Origin: Streptomyces poriferorum
Lineage (GTDB): Bacteria > Actinomycetota > Actinomycetes > Streptomycetales > Streptomycetaceae
Reading direction: 5' to 3'
NCBI RefSeq assembly: GCF_019399235.1
Contig: NZ_JAELVH010000090.1
Coordinates: 1-37,471 of the forward strand
DNA length: 37,471 nucleotides
The position numbers and the translations under genes were made by a program. The notes under the pieces were generated by a model. It was not told where the DNA came from. It ran no database searches and saw nothing but the letters and a program-made list of their open reading frames with translations. Below, piece by piece: positions 1 to 7,075 of the stretch (position 1 is its first letter; each line of letters begins with the position of its first letter).

Positions 1-80
1 GTCCGCCAAGACCGCCCCGCACCCCAACCCACCCCGCTACAATCCCCACACCCAAGCCGCTGACCAGCGCTAATGGAGAA

Positions 81-2429
81 CTACGGCTGGAGTACTAGCG
101 GCCCGGTGTGTCCGTCGTAGAAGACTCCGACGAGATCGCGGGTCGGCTCGTCGTACAGAAAGACGACGCCTCGCGGGAGGCCGAGCTGATGCTTCTTGGC
201 TTGCAGGTAGCCACGGAGACTCTTCTCAGCATCGTCAGGGCTCTGGCCCGCTGGGCGTGTGGCCCATACGAACAACCATCCTTCGGCTGGTTCGATGCTG
301 GCCGTGACCGGCACTGTCATGCTGCGGCCCTGGCCATGCGGGAGCGGGTGCTTGAGCAGCGTTTCACTGTGGCGGGCGAACTCGTGCTGGGCGGACGTGG
401 CCAAGGACAGCAGCGTCGCGCCGATACTGAGCCATCCGGTTGCGTTGCGGGACTGCAGTTCTCCGAGAAGCGGCTCGAGTGGCGAGGCCACCATCGCTGG
501 CTTTGGTGCGGATACAGAACTCGAATCGTCGCGGTCCTTGGTATACCACCATGCATCGAGCGCGTCGGTTCGGCTCGTCAGAATAGTTCGTCGGCGCGCT
601 TTGAAGCGGCGTAGTTCAGCCGTGGATGGCGCAGGGAGGAATGGGAACGCGGCACGCACCTGCTCCGGATCTGGTTCCACCCAAAGGCCCGCTTCGAAGA
701 AGTACAGGAACAAGTCCAGTTCGTCCGGTGCGTAGAACAGGACGGTGACGTCCGGGTTGCAGCGCCGACGCAGGTAGAGGAGGAACTCGGCCGGCCGTGC
801 AACGAGTTCGGTGATCAGCTCGAGGTCGTGCAGGGACACGGTCCAGGGGATGTTGTCGGGGGTAAGCAGGCCAGCCCGAGTCAACTCTGCGGTGGCGGTC
901 AGAACAGTCGAGAGATCGTCGAGGCTGACTGCGATGGTGTGGATCTCGCGGACGAGGCTGAAGTCGACCCATCCTTCGTGTTCGATGCGCAGGCCGCCAT
1001 CCCGCTTAATCACGTCACGCATGCGGCCGGACTGCTCGGCCGCCTTCGTGATGATGCCGGTCAGGTCCGTGCGGAGCCGTGTCGCCTTGCCTCCTCGGGA
1101 CAAGGCGCTCAGCGCGACGGCCTTGTCCTCCACGATGATGGCGACATCGTCAAGGACGACGAGGTGGTCGCCCTCTACGCGTTTGGTGTACTTGGCCGGG
1201 TCCGCGGTCTTGGCTTCTTCGTCGCTAGCAGGCACGTAGTACTCGAATGCGTCCCGGAAATGGGCTCCGGGAAGTACGCGGTCAAGCGCGCTGCACGTGC
1301 GCGACTCGAGAAGGTCTCCGCGGTGCTTCGCGTACTGGTTCCACACTGCTCTCGATGTCTTGAGATGCTCTTCGAGGCTCTCCCGGACGGCGAACACGTT
1401 CAGCGCCGGGTGCGGCAGCATGAGGCGCCCGCCGTCCCCGACGATGAGTGGCCGGGTCCGCATCGGGTTCTTGCCAGTGGCGAATGCGACGATGACGTCA
1501 CCTGGAGAAGCCGTTCCGAGGTCTAGGCGGAACCGCTCGACAACGGCTCTGACAACGTTCACAGTGATGCCCGTGTGTACGACGATATCGTCGATGGCAA
1601 TCGTGGCCTGGTCGGCATCGGGCTCGAACATCGACATCAGGCTGGTCCTGGCGAACTCCATCAGCCGACCGTCCGCGCGTCCCTTCACCATCGCGTCGTC
1701 CACGGCCTCGCCCATCGCCTTGAGGCGCCTGTTCAGGCCAGCCTCCTGCAGGTGATGACATGCGTTGAGGACAGTCAGCGCGTCGGTCGCGTCGAAGCCA
1801 AGCTGATTCTGCAATGCCGCCCGGACGTTCGGGTTGCCGTCGAGAAGTATCAGATTCGTCGTCTCGACCATCTCTGGGTAGGAAGAATTACGCATCCACA
1901 CCTCGGCGCCTCGAACGAGCAAAGACACAAGAGCAAGGTTGTCCTTTGGATCTGTGATGGCGAAGGACCTCAACTGTGAAAGGTGGAGAATTCTGTTGAG
2001 TTCGTCCTTTGCCTCGGAGACGAAGTGACTCATCTCCTGATCCTCGACTCCAGGACCTCCAACCGTCACCGTCTCCGGACCCGCAGCGAGAGCAATCAGG
2101 GCTAAAAGCTCTAGGTACGCGGCCCCAGCCTCTGCAGTAACAGGCATTATGCCGTCGGGAGCCCTTGGCAGGAACCGCTGACGAGCCACCTCAAGAAGCC
2201 GGATCGCGTCGAACCGCCGCACCTTCGCCACGAACTCACTGACAGCAGAATCGAACGCCGTGTCGATTGCCGCCTTGGAGTCGTCGCCATCAAGCCTGGC
2301 TATGAGTGCTCTCAACTCGCCCCAGGTCTCCACCATCTCTCGCGCGTGCGGGTCGAACGCCGACTCCCTGGGGCCGGAGCGCCGCTGTCTACTATTGCGC
2401 GCTTCGCGGCGCTTTGATCGGGAAGCCAT
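81..2429 (-). CDS. Hypothetical 782-aa protein with probable PD-(D/E)XK nuclease domain
   Basis: I do not recognise the family as a whole. The first 20 residues are very basic and are followed by a mostly helical region to about residue 340. Residues 370-470 resemble a restriction-endonuclease-like core: Glu375 in a helix (GDLLES), Asp421 in EGDHLVVLDD, then a hydrophobic strand ending in the E-x-K pair Glu434/Lys436 (AIIVEDKA), and later a helix with Gln466. This is the order seen in NERD/Mrr-type nucleases. The C-terminal 300 residues show no motif I can name. No signal peptide or membrane segment is seen. A weak GGTGAAG lies ahead of the ATG. Base composition and codon choice are clearly less GC-rich than in the downstream genes, and the gene borders a gene-free stretch, which suggests horizontal acquisition. 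A role in DNA or phage defence is inference only. Confidence 0.6.
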   Translation of the reverse strand: MASRSKRREARNSRQRRSGPRESAFDPHAREMVETWGELRALIARLDGDDSKAAIDTAFDSAVSEFVAKVRRFDAIRLLEVARQRFLPRAPDGIMPVTAEAGAAYLELLALIALAAGPETVTVGGPGVEDQEMSHFVSEAKDELNRILHLSQLRSFAITDPKDNLALVSLLVRGAEVWMRNSSYPEMVETTNLILLDGNPNVRAALQNQLGFDATDALTVLNACHHLQEAGLNRRLKAMGEAVDDAMVKGRADGRLMEFARTSLMSMFEPDADQATIAIDDIVVHTGITVNVVRAVVERFRLDLGTASPGDVIVAFATGKNPMRTRPLIVGDGGRLMLPHPALNVFAVRESLEEHLKTSRAVWNQYAKHRGDLLESRTCSALDRVLPGAHFRDAFEYYVPASDEEAKTADPAKYTKRVEGDHLVVLDDVAIIVEDKAVALSALSRGGKATRLRTDLTGIITKAAEQSGRMRDVIKRDGGLRIEHEGWVDFSLVREIHTIAVSLDDLSTVLTATAELTRAGLLTPDNIPWTVSLHDLELITELVARPAEFLLYLRRRCNPDVTVLFYAPDELDLFLYFFEAGLWVEPDPEQVRAAFPFLPAPSTAELRRFKARRRTILTSRTDALDAWWYTKDRDDSSSVSAPKPAMVASPLEPLLGELQSRNATGWLSIGATLLSLATSAQHEFARHSETLLKHPLPHGQGRSMTVPVTASIEPAEGWLFVWATRPAGQSPDDAEKSLRGYLQAKKHQLGLPRGVVFLYDEPTRDLVGVFYDGHTGPLVLQP

Positions 2430-2667
2430 GAGTCGACTTCACCACACGACTCGGCCAAGGGGGAATGGTTTGTGCCCACTTTGGTCATCGGGTGCAGCCC
2501 CCCTCCGCGGCCCGAACACCTAGGCGAAAGCAGGGCCATGATGGCCACGTAGTCGACGATGCCCAGGCCACATGGAGACCCGAAATAGCCATTCCTTTAC
2601 CGACATCAGAAGCCAGCCCGCGAGGAGGCGTGTTGGTGGGTGCCAGCGGGTGGGGCGCTGACACCCA

Positions 2668-2692
2668 GGGTCGGAGGGAATTGAATCTGCGG
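2668..2692 (-). other. Degenerate tRNA 3'-end-like sequence (tRNA-Lys-like), possible att relic
   Basis: Read on the minus strand the segment contains TTCAATTCCCTCCGACCC. It closely follows the T-loop, T-stem 3' strand and acceptor strand of actinobacterial tRNA-Lys as I remember it (TTCGATTCCCTCACGACCC), with one substitution and one missing base. The 5' T-stem strand does not pair with CCCTC, and no anticodon or D arm can be folded upstream, so it is not a working tRNA. It could be an attachment-site remnant left by an integrated element. The comparison is from memory. Confidence 0.3.
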
Positions 2693-2942
2693 ATTTGGGG
2701 CAACCAAGCGCCGTCGTTTCTGGCCAGTGCGGAACGGGTCGCCCTTCGTCGGGGCGGCCGCCCTTTACCCGGAGCACGTCGCAGCGTGCGGCGCAAATAC
2801 GAGCTGAGCCTGCTGGCCGCGGCCAGCTCTACCTGCTGCGACAGCTCGTGGGCGGCTGGACCGGCCACAACGTCATGACTCATCGGCCTTCACGCGTAGT
2901 CGCTCCAGCCCTCCGGACCGACCCAACCAGCAGCCACAGCAC

Positions 2943-2980
2943 CTGACGCATCGTCAGAAAAGTCAGCATTGAGTCAGCAT
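2943..2980. promoter_or_regulatory. Operator-like array of TCAG half-sites
   Basis: CTGACG-CAT-CGTCAG (2943-2957) is a perfect 6-bp inverted repeat. It is followed by two exact copies of AGTCAGCAT (2961-2969 and 2972-2980). GTCAG thus recurs at 2953, 2962 and 2973, about one helical turn apart. The layout suits a regulator binding one face of the DNA, but no gene start is close on either strand, so the role is open. Confidence 0.3.
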
Positions 2981-3147
2981 CCGTCCTGGCACACAAGGTC
3001 AGACGCGGGCACAGTTGAGAACGCTGGTCCAGCGGAAGGCCTCTCCCTGAGGCACTCTCAGCCGCTTCCAGACCGCCCCCGTCCAGAGGGCGACGCAGGC
3101 ACGATCGGGCACGCCTCGAAACTCGTGAATCTGCAAGAACCCGCAGC

Positions 3148-4113
3148 TCAGCGCACACGTCCACGCGGCTTCAGGGGCACAGCGGGCAGTGCGGGAGCCG
3201 GGAGCGGTGCACCGTCATAGCCACGTACGGTGCCGAACCGATCGCCGTTCATCCAGTCCTCACGGGCCTGCGTGATATCGTCCTGGGTTCTGGCCACGAA
3301 GTTCCACCACATGACGATCTCCTCCTCGAAGGGCTCTCCGCCCAGGAGCATCAGCCCCGCGTCCGACACCGCACGCAGAGGAAGCTCGGTGCGTCCGCAG
3401 CCGAGGTAGAGCATCGAGCCGGGCAGGACGGGCACGCCGTCGACCTCCGCCTCGCCGGACATCGACAGCACGGCGTACTCGAAGTCGGGGTCCAGCGGGA
3501 GGCGGGCCTCGGCTCCGCTGCTCAGGGCGAGGTCGGCGCCGACGATCGGGGTGTACGCGGTGCCGGGCGAGGTGGCGTCGTCGAGGGTGCCGAGGATCAC
3601 CGTGGCCGTGAGGCCGGGGGCGGTCACGGTCGGCAGGTCCTTGTGGTGCTGGAAGTGCGGTTCGACGGTGCGGTGGGCATCGGGCAGGGCGACCCAGAGC
3701 TGGGCGCCGTGCAGCAGCGCGCCGTGCGGCCGGGGGCTCTCCTCGGAGTGGCTGATCGCGCGGCCCGACGTCATCAGGCCGAGCTCGCGCGGGCGGATCG
3801 TCTCCAGACTGCCCAGGCTGTCGCGGTGCAGGACCTCGCCCTCGTGCAGCCAGCTGACCGTCTGCAGGCCCATGTGGGGGTGCGGCGGCACCTGCATCCC
3901 GGGTTCGTCCGCGATGTCGTCGGGGCCGTAGTGGTCGACGAAGGCCCAGGCCCCGACCATGCGGCGGCCCAGGTTGGGCAGCAGTCTGCGGACCTCGGTG
4001 GACTCGCCGAGCCGCACATGGCGCGGGGCGAGGAGTTCACGTACGGGTTCGGGGACGACGAAACCCCGCCCTCCACAGACGGAGAGTGCGGCCTGGCGAT
4101 CGAGATTGCTCAT
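3148..4113 (-). CDS. Pirin family protein
   Basis: This is a 321-aa bicupin. The N-terminal cupin carries the pirin metal-site signature PHPHMGLQTVSW and, some 45 residues later, HSEESP, giving the His-His-His-Glu set that binds iron in pirins. The length is usual for the family. Some pirins have quercetin 2,3-dioxygenase activity and others act as redox-sensing cofactors; the sequence does not decide between them. The ATG at 4113 (MSNLDRQA) was chosen over an in-frame ATG at 4158, because the extra 15 residues are proline/arginine-rich and unlike pirin N-termini. The ribosome site is weak (GGAATAGG). The gene is divergent from the TPR gene, with an AT-rich stretch between them. Confidence 0.9.
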   Translation of the reverse strand: MSNLDRQAALSVCGGRGFVVPEPVRELLAPRHVRLGESTEVRRLLPNLGRRMVGAWAFVDHYGPDDIADEPGMQVPPHPHMGLQTVSWLHEGEVLHRDSLGSLETIRPRELGLMTSGRAISHSEESPRPHGALLHGAQLWVALPDAHRTVEPHFQHHKDLPTVTAPGLTATVILGTLDDATSPGTAYTPIVGADLALSSGAEARLPLDPDFEYAVLSMSGEAEVDGVPVLPGSMLYLGCGRTELPLRAVSDAGLMLLGGEPFEEEIVMWWNFVARTQDDITQAREDWMNGDRFGTVRGYDGAPLPAPALPAVPLKPRGRVR

Positions 4114-4166
4114 GGCGGTCAACCTATTCCCGTGCGGCTCCGGGCGGGTGGCACCCACGCCGAATA

Positions 4167-4183
4167 TTTAGTGGAATGTTAAA
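4167..4183. promoter_or_regulatory. AT-rich inverted repeat in the pirin/TPR divergent promoter region
   Basis: TTTA (4167-4170) and TAAA (4180-4183) flank a 9-nt centre, and GTGG (4171-4174) and CCAC (4184-4187) form an overlapping repeat. This is the most AT-rich point for several hundred bases and lies just upstream of the pirin start, so it probably covers the pirin promoter and perhaps an operator. No regulator can be named. Confidence 0.3.
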
Positions 4184-4255
4184 CCACCTCTCGGTGTTGT
4201 GGCGGGTGGATACGTACGGGAGCAGCCCGGCGGCACCCTCGACCGAGGAGGTCAC

Positions 4256-4612
4256 ATGAGCGACACCTACTACGAGTTCGGGACCGCCGCCGAGCGCTGG
4301 GACCGCGCCCAGCTGTTCTTCGGGTCGAAGGAGTACACGACGGCGGCCAGGATCCTGGACGGACTCGTCGAGGAGGCGCCGGACCAGGTCTCGCCCCGGC
4401 TGCTGCTGGCGCGGGCCTACTACCACTCGGCGCGGCTCGTCCGGGCCGAGACGGAGCTGCGCGCGGTGCTGGAACTCGACCCTGTGGAGCAGTACGCACG
4501 GCTCATGCTCGGCCGCACGCTGGAGCGCCAGGGCCGGCAGTCCGAGGCGGACACGCAACTGCGGATGGCCGCCGCCCTGTCCGGGGACTTCACCCCGGCC
4601 GGTGGTGCCTGA
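4256..4612 (+). CDS. Small tetratricopeptide repeat (TPR) protein
   Basis: A 118-aa soluble protein made almost entirely of helical TPR-type repeats. About three 34-residue units run from residue 10 to 110, with the typical spacing of small and large hydrophobics (for example LLLARAYYHSARLVRAETEL and ARLMLGRTLERQGRQSEAD). TPR proteins act as protein-binding scaffolds; no enzyme motif is present. The start at 4256 is fixed by GAGGAGG eight bases upstream, and an in-frame ATG at 4199 has no such site. It is divergent from pirin and followed by a strong hairpin, so it is probably monocistronic. Confidence 0.85.
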   Translation: MSDTYYEFGTAAERWDRAQLFFGSKEYTTAARILDGLVEEAPDQVSPRLLLARAYYHSARLVRAETELRAVLELDPVEQYARLMLGRTLERQGRQSEADTQLRMAAALSGDFTPAGGA

Positions 4613-4624
4613 CCGCCGCGCACA

Positions 4625-4657
4625 CCGGGCCGCCCCCGATATCCGGGTGCGGCCCGG
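4625..4657 (+). terminator. Hairpin terminator after the TPR gene
   Basis: CCGGGCCGC (4625-4633) pairs perfectly with GCGGCCCGG (4649-4657), and the inner CCCG/CGGG extends the stem. There is no T-tract, as is common in Streptomyces. Confidence 0.6.
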
Positions 4658-4683
4658 CAGCGCCGCGTGATACCTCACAGGGC

Positions 4684-5208
4684 ATGACCCCACTCGACAC
4701 ACCACGGCTGATCCTGTCCCCGATGACCCTTGCCGAGGCCGAGCAGGTGGCGGCGGACAGGCCGGCCGAGGGTGCTCGCTGGGCTCCTGGCTTTCCCCTG
4801 CCGGGTGAGATGCGGGCGGCCCAGCGGTTTCTGGAAACCTGTGCCGGCACCGGCGACCCGACACCCTACGGTTCGTACAACGTAAGGCGCCGCGAGGACG
4901 GGCTCCTGATAGGCGGAGCCGGGTTCCACGGGGCGCCCGACGAGAACGGGCACGTCACGGTCGGCTACGGACTCGTGCCGTCAGCGCGCGGCATGGGGTA
5001 CGCCTCCGAGGCGCTCCGTGCGCTGCTTCGGTTCACCCGTGACCAGGGCATCGCCTGCGTGCACGGGGACGCCGACCTCGACAACATCGCCTCCCAGCAC
5101 GTCATGGCCGCCGCGACTCAGCCCGCGACCGTGGCCGGCCGTTTCGTCCCGCCGTCCGTGGCCGTCGCCACGTCCGGCCCCGGTACCAGCAGCCGTTCGG
5201 TGAGATAG
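4684..5208 (+). CDS. GNAT acetyltransferase, apparently 3'-truncated
   Basis: Residues 1-145 are a RimJ/RimL-type GNAT domain: TPRLILSPMT at the N-terminus, the GYGLVPSARGMGYASEAL acetyl-CoA loop, and DLDNIASQHVMAA, the usual DxxNxxS motif of the last helix. In the family this helix is followed by a glycine and 25-35 more residues of closing beta strands. Here the family pattern stops at about base 5113, and the frame runs 90 bases through the 3' end of cbtA on the opposite strand, giving a low-complexity Ala/Ser/Pro tail. The enzyme therefore lacks its C-terminal strands and may be inactive. The start has GATACC 10-15 bases upstream and no ribosome site, so translation may be leaderless. Confidence 0.65.
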   Translation: MTPLDTPRLILSPMTLAEAEQVAADRPAEGARWAPGFPLPGEMRAAQRFLETCAGTGDPTPYGSYNVRRREDGLLIGGAGFHGAPDENGHVTVGYGLVPSARGMGYASEALRALLRFTRDQGIACVHGDADLDNIASQHVMAAATQPATVAGRFVPPSVAVATSGPGTSSRSVR

Positions 5209-5897
5209 CCGAAGACCAGCCCGAAGGTCGTCCAGAGCGTGACCTGCACCGCGAGCGTGGCCAGCCTGAACTCCCAGAGCAGAGACGCCGGGAAGTCCTT
5301 CCCGACCTCGTTGAAAGAGGGCAGGAAGGCATAGGCGAGGCCGATGACCAGCACATAGCCGGCAGCGGCTGCGATGGTGGCGTTCCAGTTGCCCAGGCGC
5401 GGAGCCAGTCGCCTGCCGAGGATCACGGCGGCCACCGCCAGCAGCACACTGAGCGCGACCATGAGGAAGAACAGCGCGGTGCGTCTGCCGATGGTGTCGG
5501 GGTTGCCGACGGCCGGCGGATTCGCCGGGTACTTCAGGAACGGGACGATGTACACGGTCAGCAGAGCGGCTCCCGCGATCAGCGCGGCGGTCGCCCTGGG
5601 GCCGAACCGGCCCAACCGGCCGAGTGCGTAACAGAAGACGAGTGCGGCGATGCCGCCCACGGCGACGCCGAAGACGAGCACACCGGTGGCGAGGCCGCCG
5701 GTGGCCTGCATGCCCCGGCTGACGAGTTCCTCGCCGGCGCCGTGGTCGTGGCTGTGGCTGTGCGCCTCTTCGAGGGCGATGGCCGCGTCGACGCGTGACT
5801 CGCCGAGGAAGTACGCCACCGCAAGCGCGAGCGCACCCGCGACGAGGCCGGCCAGCATGCCGCGGACGAGCAGAGCTCTGACAGATATGGAGTTCAT
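5118..5897 (-). CDS. cbtA: CbtA family cobalt transporter subunit
   Basis: A 259-aa membrane protein with about six hydrophobic segments. The first (MNSISVRALLVRGMLAGLVA) and the His-rich loop EEAHSHSHDHGAG near residue 45-55 are typical of CbtA, a predicted cobalt permease found with CbtB under B12 riboswitches. The ATG at 5897 was chosen because the longer frame to 6071 adds an Arg-rich stretch lying antisense to cbtB. It starts 30 bases after cbtB ends, so both share the riboswitch leader. The last 91 bases overlap the tail of the convergent GNAT frame. Metal specificity is family inference. Confidence 0.88.
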   Translation of the reverse strand: MNSISVRALLVRGMLAGLVAGALALAVAYFLGESRVDAAIALEEAHSHSHDHGAGEELVSRGMQATGGLATGVLVFGVAVGGIAALVFCYALGRLGRFGPRATAALIAGAALLTVYIVPFLKYPANPPAVGNPDTIGRRTALFFLMVALSVLLAVAAVILGRRLAPRLGNWNATIAAAAGYVLVIGLAYAFLPSFNEVGKDFPASLLWEFRLATLAVQVTLWTTFGLVFGYLTERLLVPGPDVATATDGGTKRPATVAG

Positions 5898-5926
5898 GAG
5901 GGATTCCCCTGGATCAGCCGGATGGA

Positions 5927-6142
5927 TCAGTGGCAGGGGAAACCGAGGAGGTGACGGCCGTCGTGGACCCACTCGTGCACGCCTTCGCCCGAGATGAGCG
6001 CGGTGGCGCCCTGCTCGGCGCCGACGAAGTACAGCAGGATCAGCATGACGACGCCGAAGAAGACCGCCCAAGGAGCAATGGCCTTCAGCGAGATGGGAGT
6101 GATGGCGGGTGTGACCGTGGCGGGGGCAGCAGTCTGTGCCAT
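5927..6142 (-). CDS. cbtB: CbtB family small cobalt transporter subunit
   Basis: A 71-aa protein with one transmembrane helix (AVFFGVVMLILLYFVGAEQG) and the diagnostic CbtB C-terminus HEWVHDGRHLLGFPCH, whose clustered histidines and cysteine probably bind the metal. AGGAGG lies eight bases before the ATG. It is the first gene of the cbtBA unit, directly downstream of the cobalamin riboswitch, and so is expected to be switched off when B12 is plentiful. Confidence 0.92.
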   Translation of the reverse strand: MAQTAAPATVTPAITPISLKAIAPWAVFFGVVMLILLYFVGAEQGATALISGEGVHEWVHDGRHLLGFPCH

Positions 6143-6187
6143 GGCAGAACCTCCTGGGGGAACACGCGTCCCGATCGTGGTGCCTGA

Positions 6188-6281
6188 GACGAGGGTGCTG
6201 GGTCTGACTTCCCGTACGGGTACGGGTTCACAGTGGCGCGACCGTGCCGGATTCTCACCGGACTTCCGTCACACCCTCGTC
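6188..6281 (-). ncRNA. Cobalamin riboswitch controlling cbtBA
   Basis: On the minus strand the order is GGAAGTCCGGTGAGAATCCG, then GCGCCACTGTGA (the B12-box core GCCACTG), then GAAGTCAGACCC, which is the conserved core of cobalamin riboswitches. The outer stem is a perfect 10-bp helix: bases 6272-6281 with 6188-6197 (GACGAGGGTG/CACCCTCGTC). Between core and tail, CCCGTACGGG can form an extra hairpin. The aptamer is compact at about 94 nt. It ends 45 bases before the cbtB start and must act on cbtB and cbtA. Confidence 0.93.
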
Positions 6282-6405
6282 GTGTCGTCGCGACCATACC
6301 GCTTGGGCGTGACGGCCGCCATGGTGCCCGTGGGCGGGCCGGAGGGTCCTGGATGCCATGGTGTGCTTGGCCACGGGGCCACAGTTCAGGGAGTTGAGGA
6401 CGGGT

Positions 6406-6999
6406 ATGACGGTACGGGTGATGTTGATCTCACCGGGGATGAACGCCGCGCTGCGGGAGGCCCGGTTCGCCGGTGACGCTCCCCTGGACGACTCCGGACT
6501 CCGTCCGGCCCTGGCTGCCGCTGCCGCCGGCTCGGTCCCGGTCGCGGACCAGTGGCTGCGGGGGCCGACTCTGCGCTGCCACGGCACCGCGGAGGCGCTG
6601 GGGCTGCGGCCGGACACCGAACACGCCCTGCGGGACTGGGACATGGGCCGCTGGTCCGGTGCGCGGCTGTCCGAGGTGAGCGCGGACGAGCCGGACGCGG
6701 TGGCGGCCTGGCTGGCGGATCCGTCGGCCGCTCCGCACGGGGGCGAGTCACTGCTGGAGCTGTGCGCCCGGGTGGGCGCGTGGCTCGACTCGCCGCACGG
6801 AGACGGCGCGGGCCGGGTCCTGGGGGTGGTCGAGCCTGCCGTGATCCGGGCCGCCGTCGTCCATGCTCTGGCCCTCCCGCCCCAGGCGTTCTGGCGACTG
6901 GACGTGGCACCGCTGACGTTGACGGAGCTCAGCGGCAGGTCGGGGCGGTGGAACCTGCGCTGCGGCCGGCCGCTCGTATCGGAGGAGGGTGTCCGGTGA
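6406..6999 (+). CDS. Histidine-phosphatase-fold protein lacking both catalytic histidines
   Basis: 197 aa with the layout of the phosphoglycerate-mutase/CobC branch: an N-terminal strand and loop, RDWDMGRWSG (residues 77-84), GGESLLELCARV (112-123) and a late strand leading into VIRAAVVHALALP. The catalytic RHG triplet is replaced by Ser-Pro-Gly (residues 9-11), and the second catalytic His position by Glu143-Pro144 in VVEPAVIRA. It is therefore unlikely to form a phosphohistidine intermediate. It stands divergent to the riboswitch-controlled cbtBA genes, which suggests a cobalt/B12-related binding or regulatory role; this is inference. The ATG at 6406 has GAGGA about ten bases upstream; an earlier in-frame ATG at 6358 has no such site. 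Confidence 0.8.
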   Translation: MTVRVMLISPGMNAALREARFAGDAPLDDSGLRPALAAAAAGSVPVADQWLRGPTLRCHGTAEALGLRPDTEHALRDWDMGRWSGARLSEVSADEPDAVAAWLADPSAAPHGGESLLELCARVGAWLDSPHGDGAGRVLGVVEPAVIRAAVVHALALPPQAFWRLDVAPLTLTELSGRSGRWNLRCGRPLVSEEGVR

Positions 7000-7026
7000 C
7001 CGCGGCCCCGGGTGCGGCGGTCACCG
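6994..7026. terminator. Hairpin terminator overlapping the stop of the phosphatase-like gene
   Basis: CGGTGACCGC (6994-7003) pairs perfectly over 10 bp with GCGGTCACCG (7017-7026). The gene's TGA lies inside the stem. It sits between two convergent genes and could serve either. Confidence 0.6.
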
Positions 7027-7034
7027 TGCGGGCA

Positions 7035-7075
7035 GGGGCACTCCGCGCGTGAGCCTCACGGCGCGCCCGTGCCCC
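7035..7075 (-). terminator. Hairpin at the 3' end of the GH15 gene
   Basis: GGGGCAC (7035-7041) pairs with GTGCCCC (7069-7075), and GCGCG/CGCGC continues the stem inside. The stop codon at 7056-7058 is in the loop. Confidence 0.45.

Larger units (their letters stand above)
2430..3147. other. Gene-free stretch of about 720 bp
   Basis: No frame here has convincing start context, codon use or recognisable product. The short open frames on both strands overlap each other and look like chance in GC-rich DNA. The stretch holds a tRNA-like 3' relic (2668-2692) and a cluster of TCAG half-sites (2943-2980), annotated separately. It separates the lower-GC nuclease-like gene from the conserved chromosomal genes that begin with pirin, so it may be the scarred edge of an acquired segment. 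Confidence 0.5.

Noticed and set aside
2668..2760. A complete tRNA gene on the minus strand
   Set aside because: Only the T-loop to acceptor part resembles a tRNA; the T-stem does not pair and there is no anticodon or D arm.
2465..3220. Small protein genes in the gene-free stretch (for example 2465-2878 plus, 2485-2883 minus, 2880-3164 minus)
   Set aside because: The frames overlap each other on both strands, lack ribosome sites and show no recognisable sequence.
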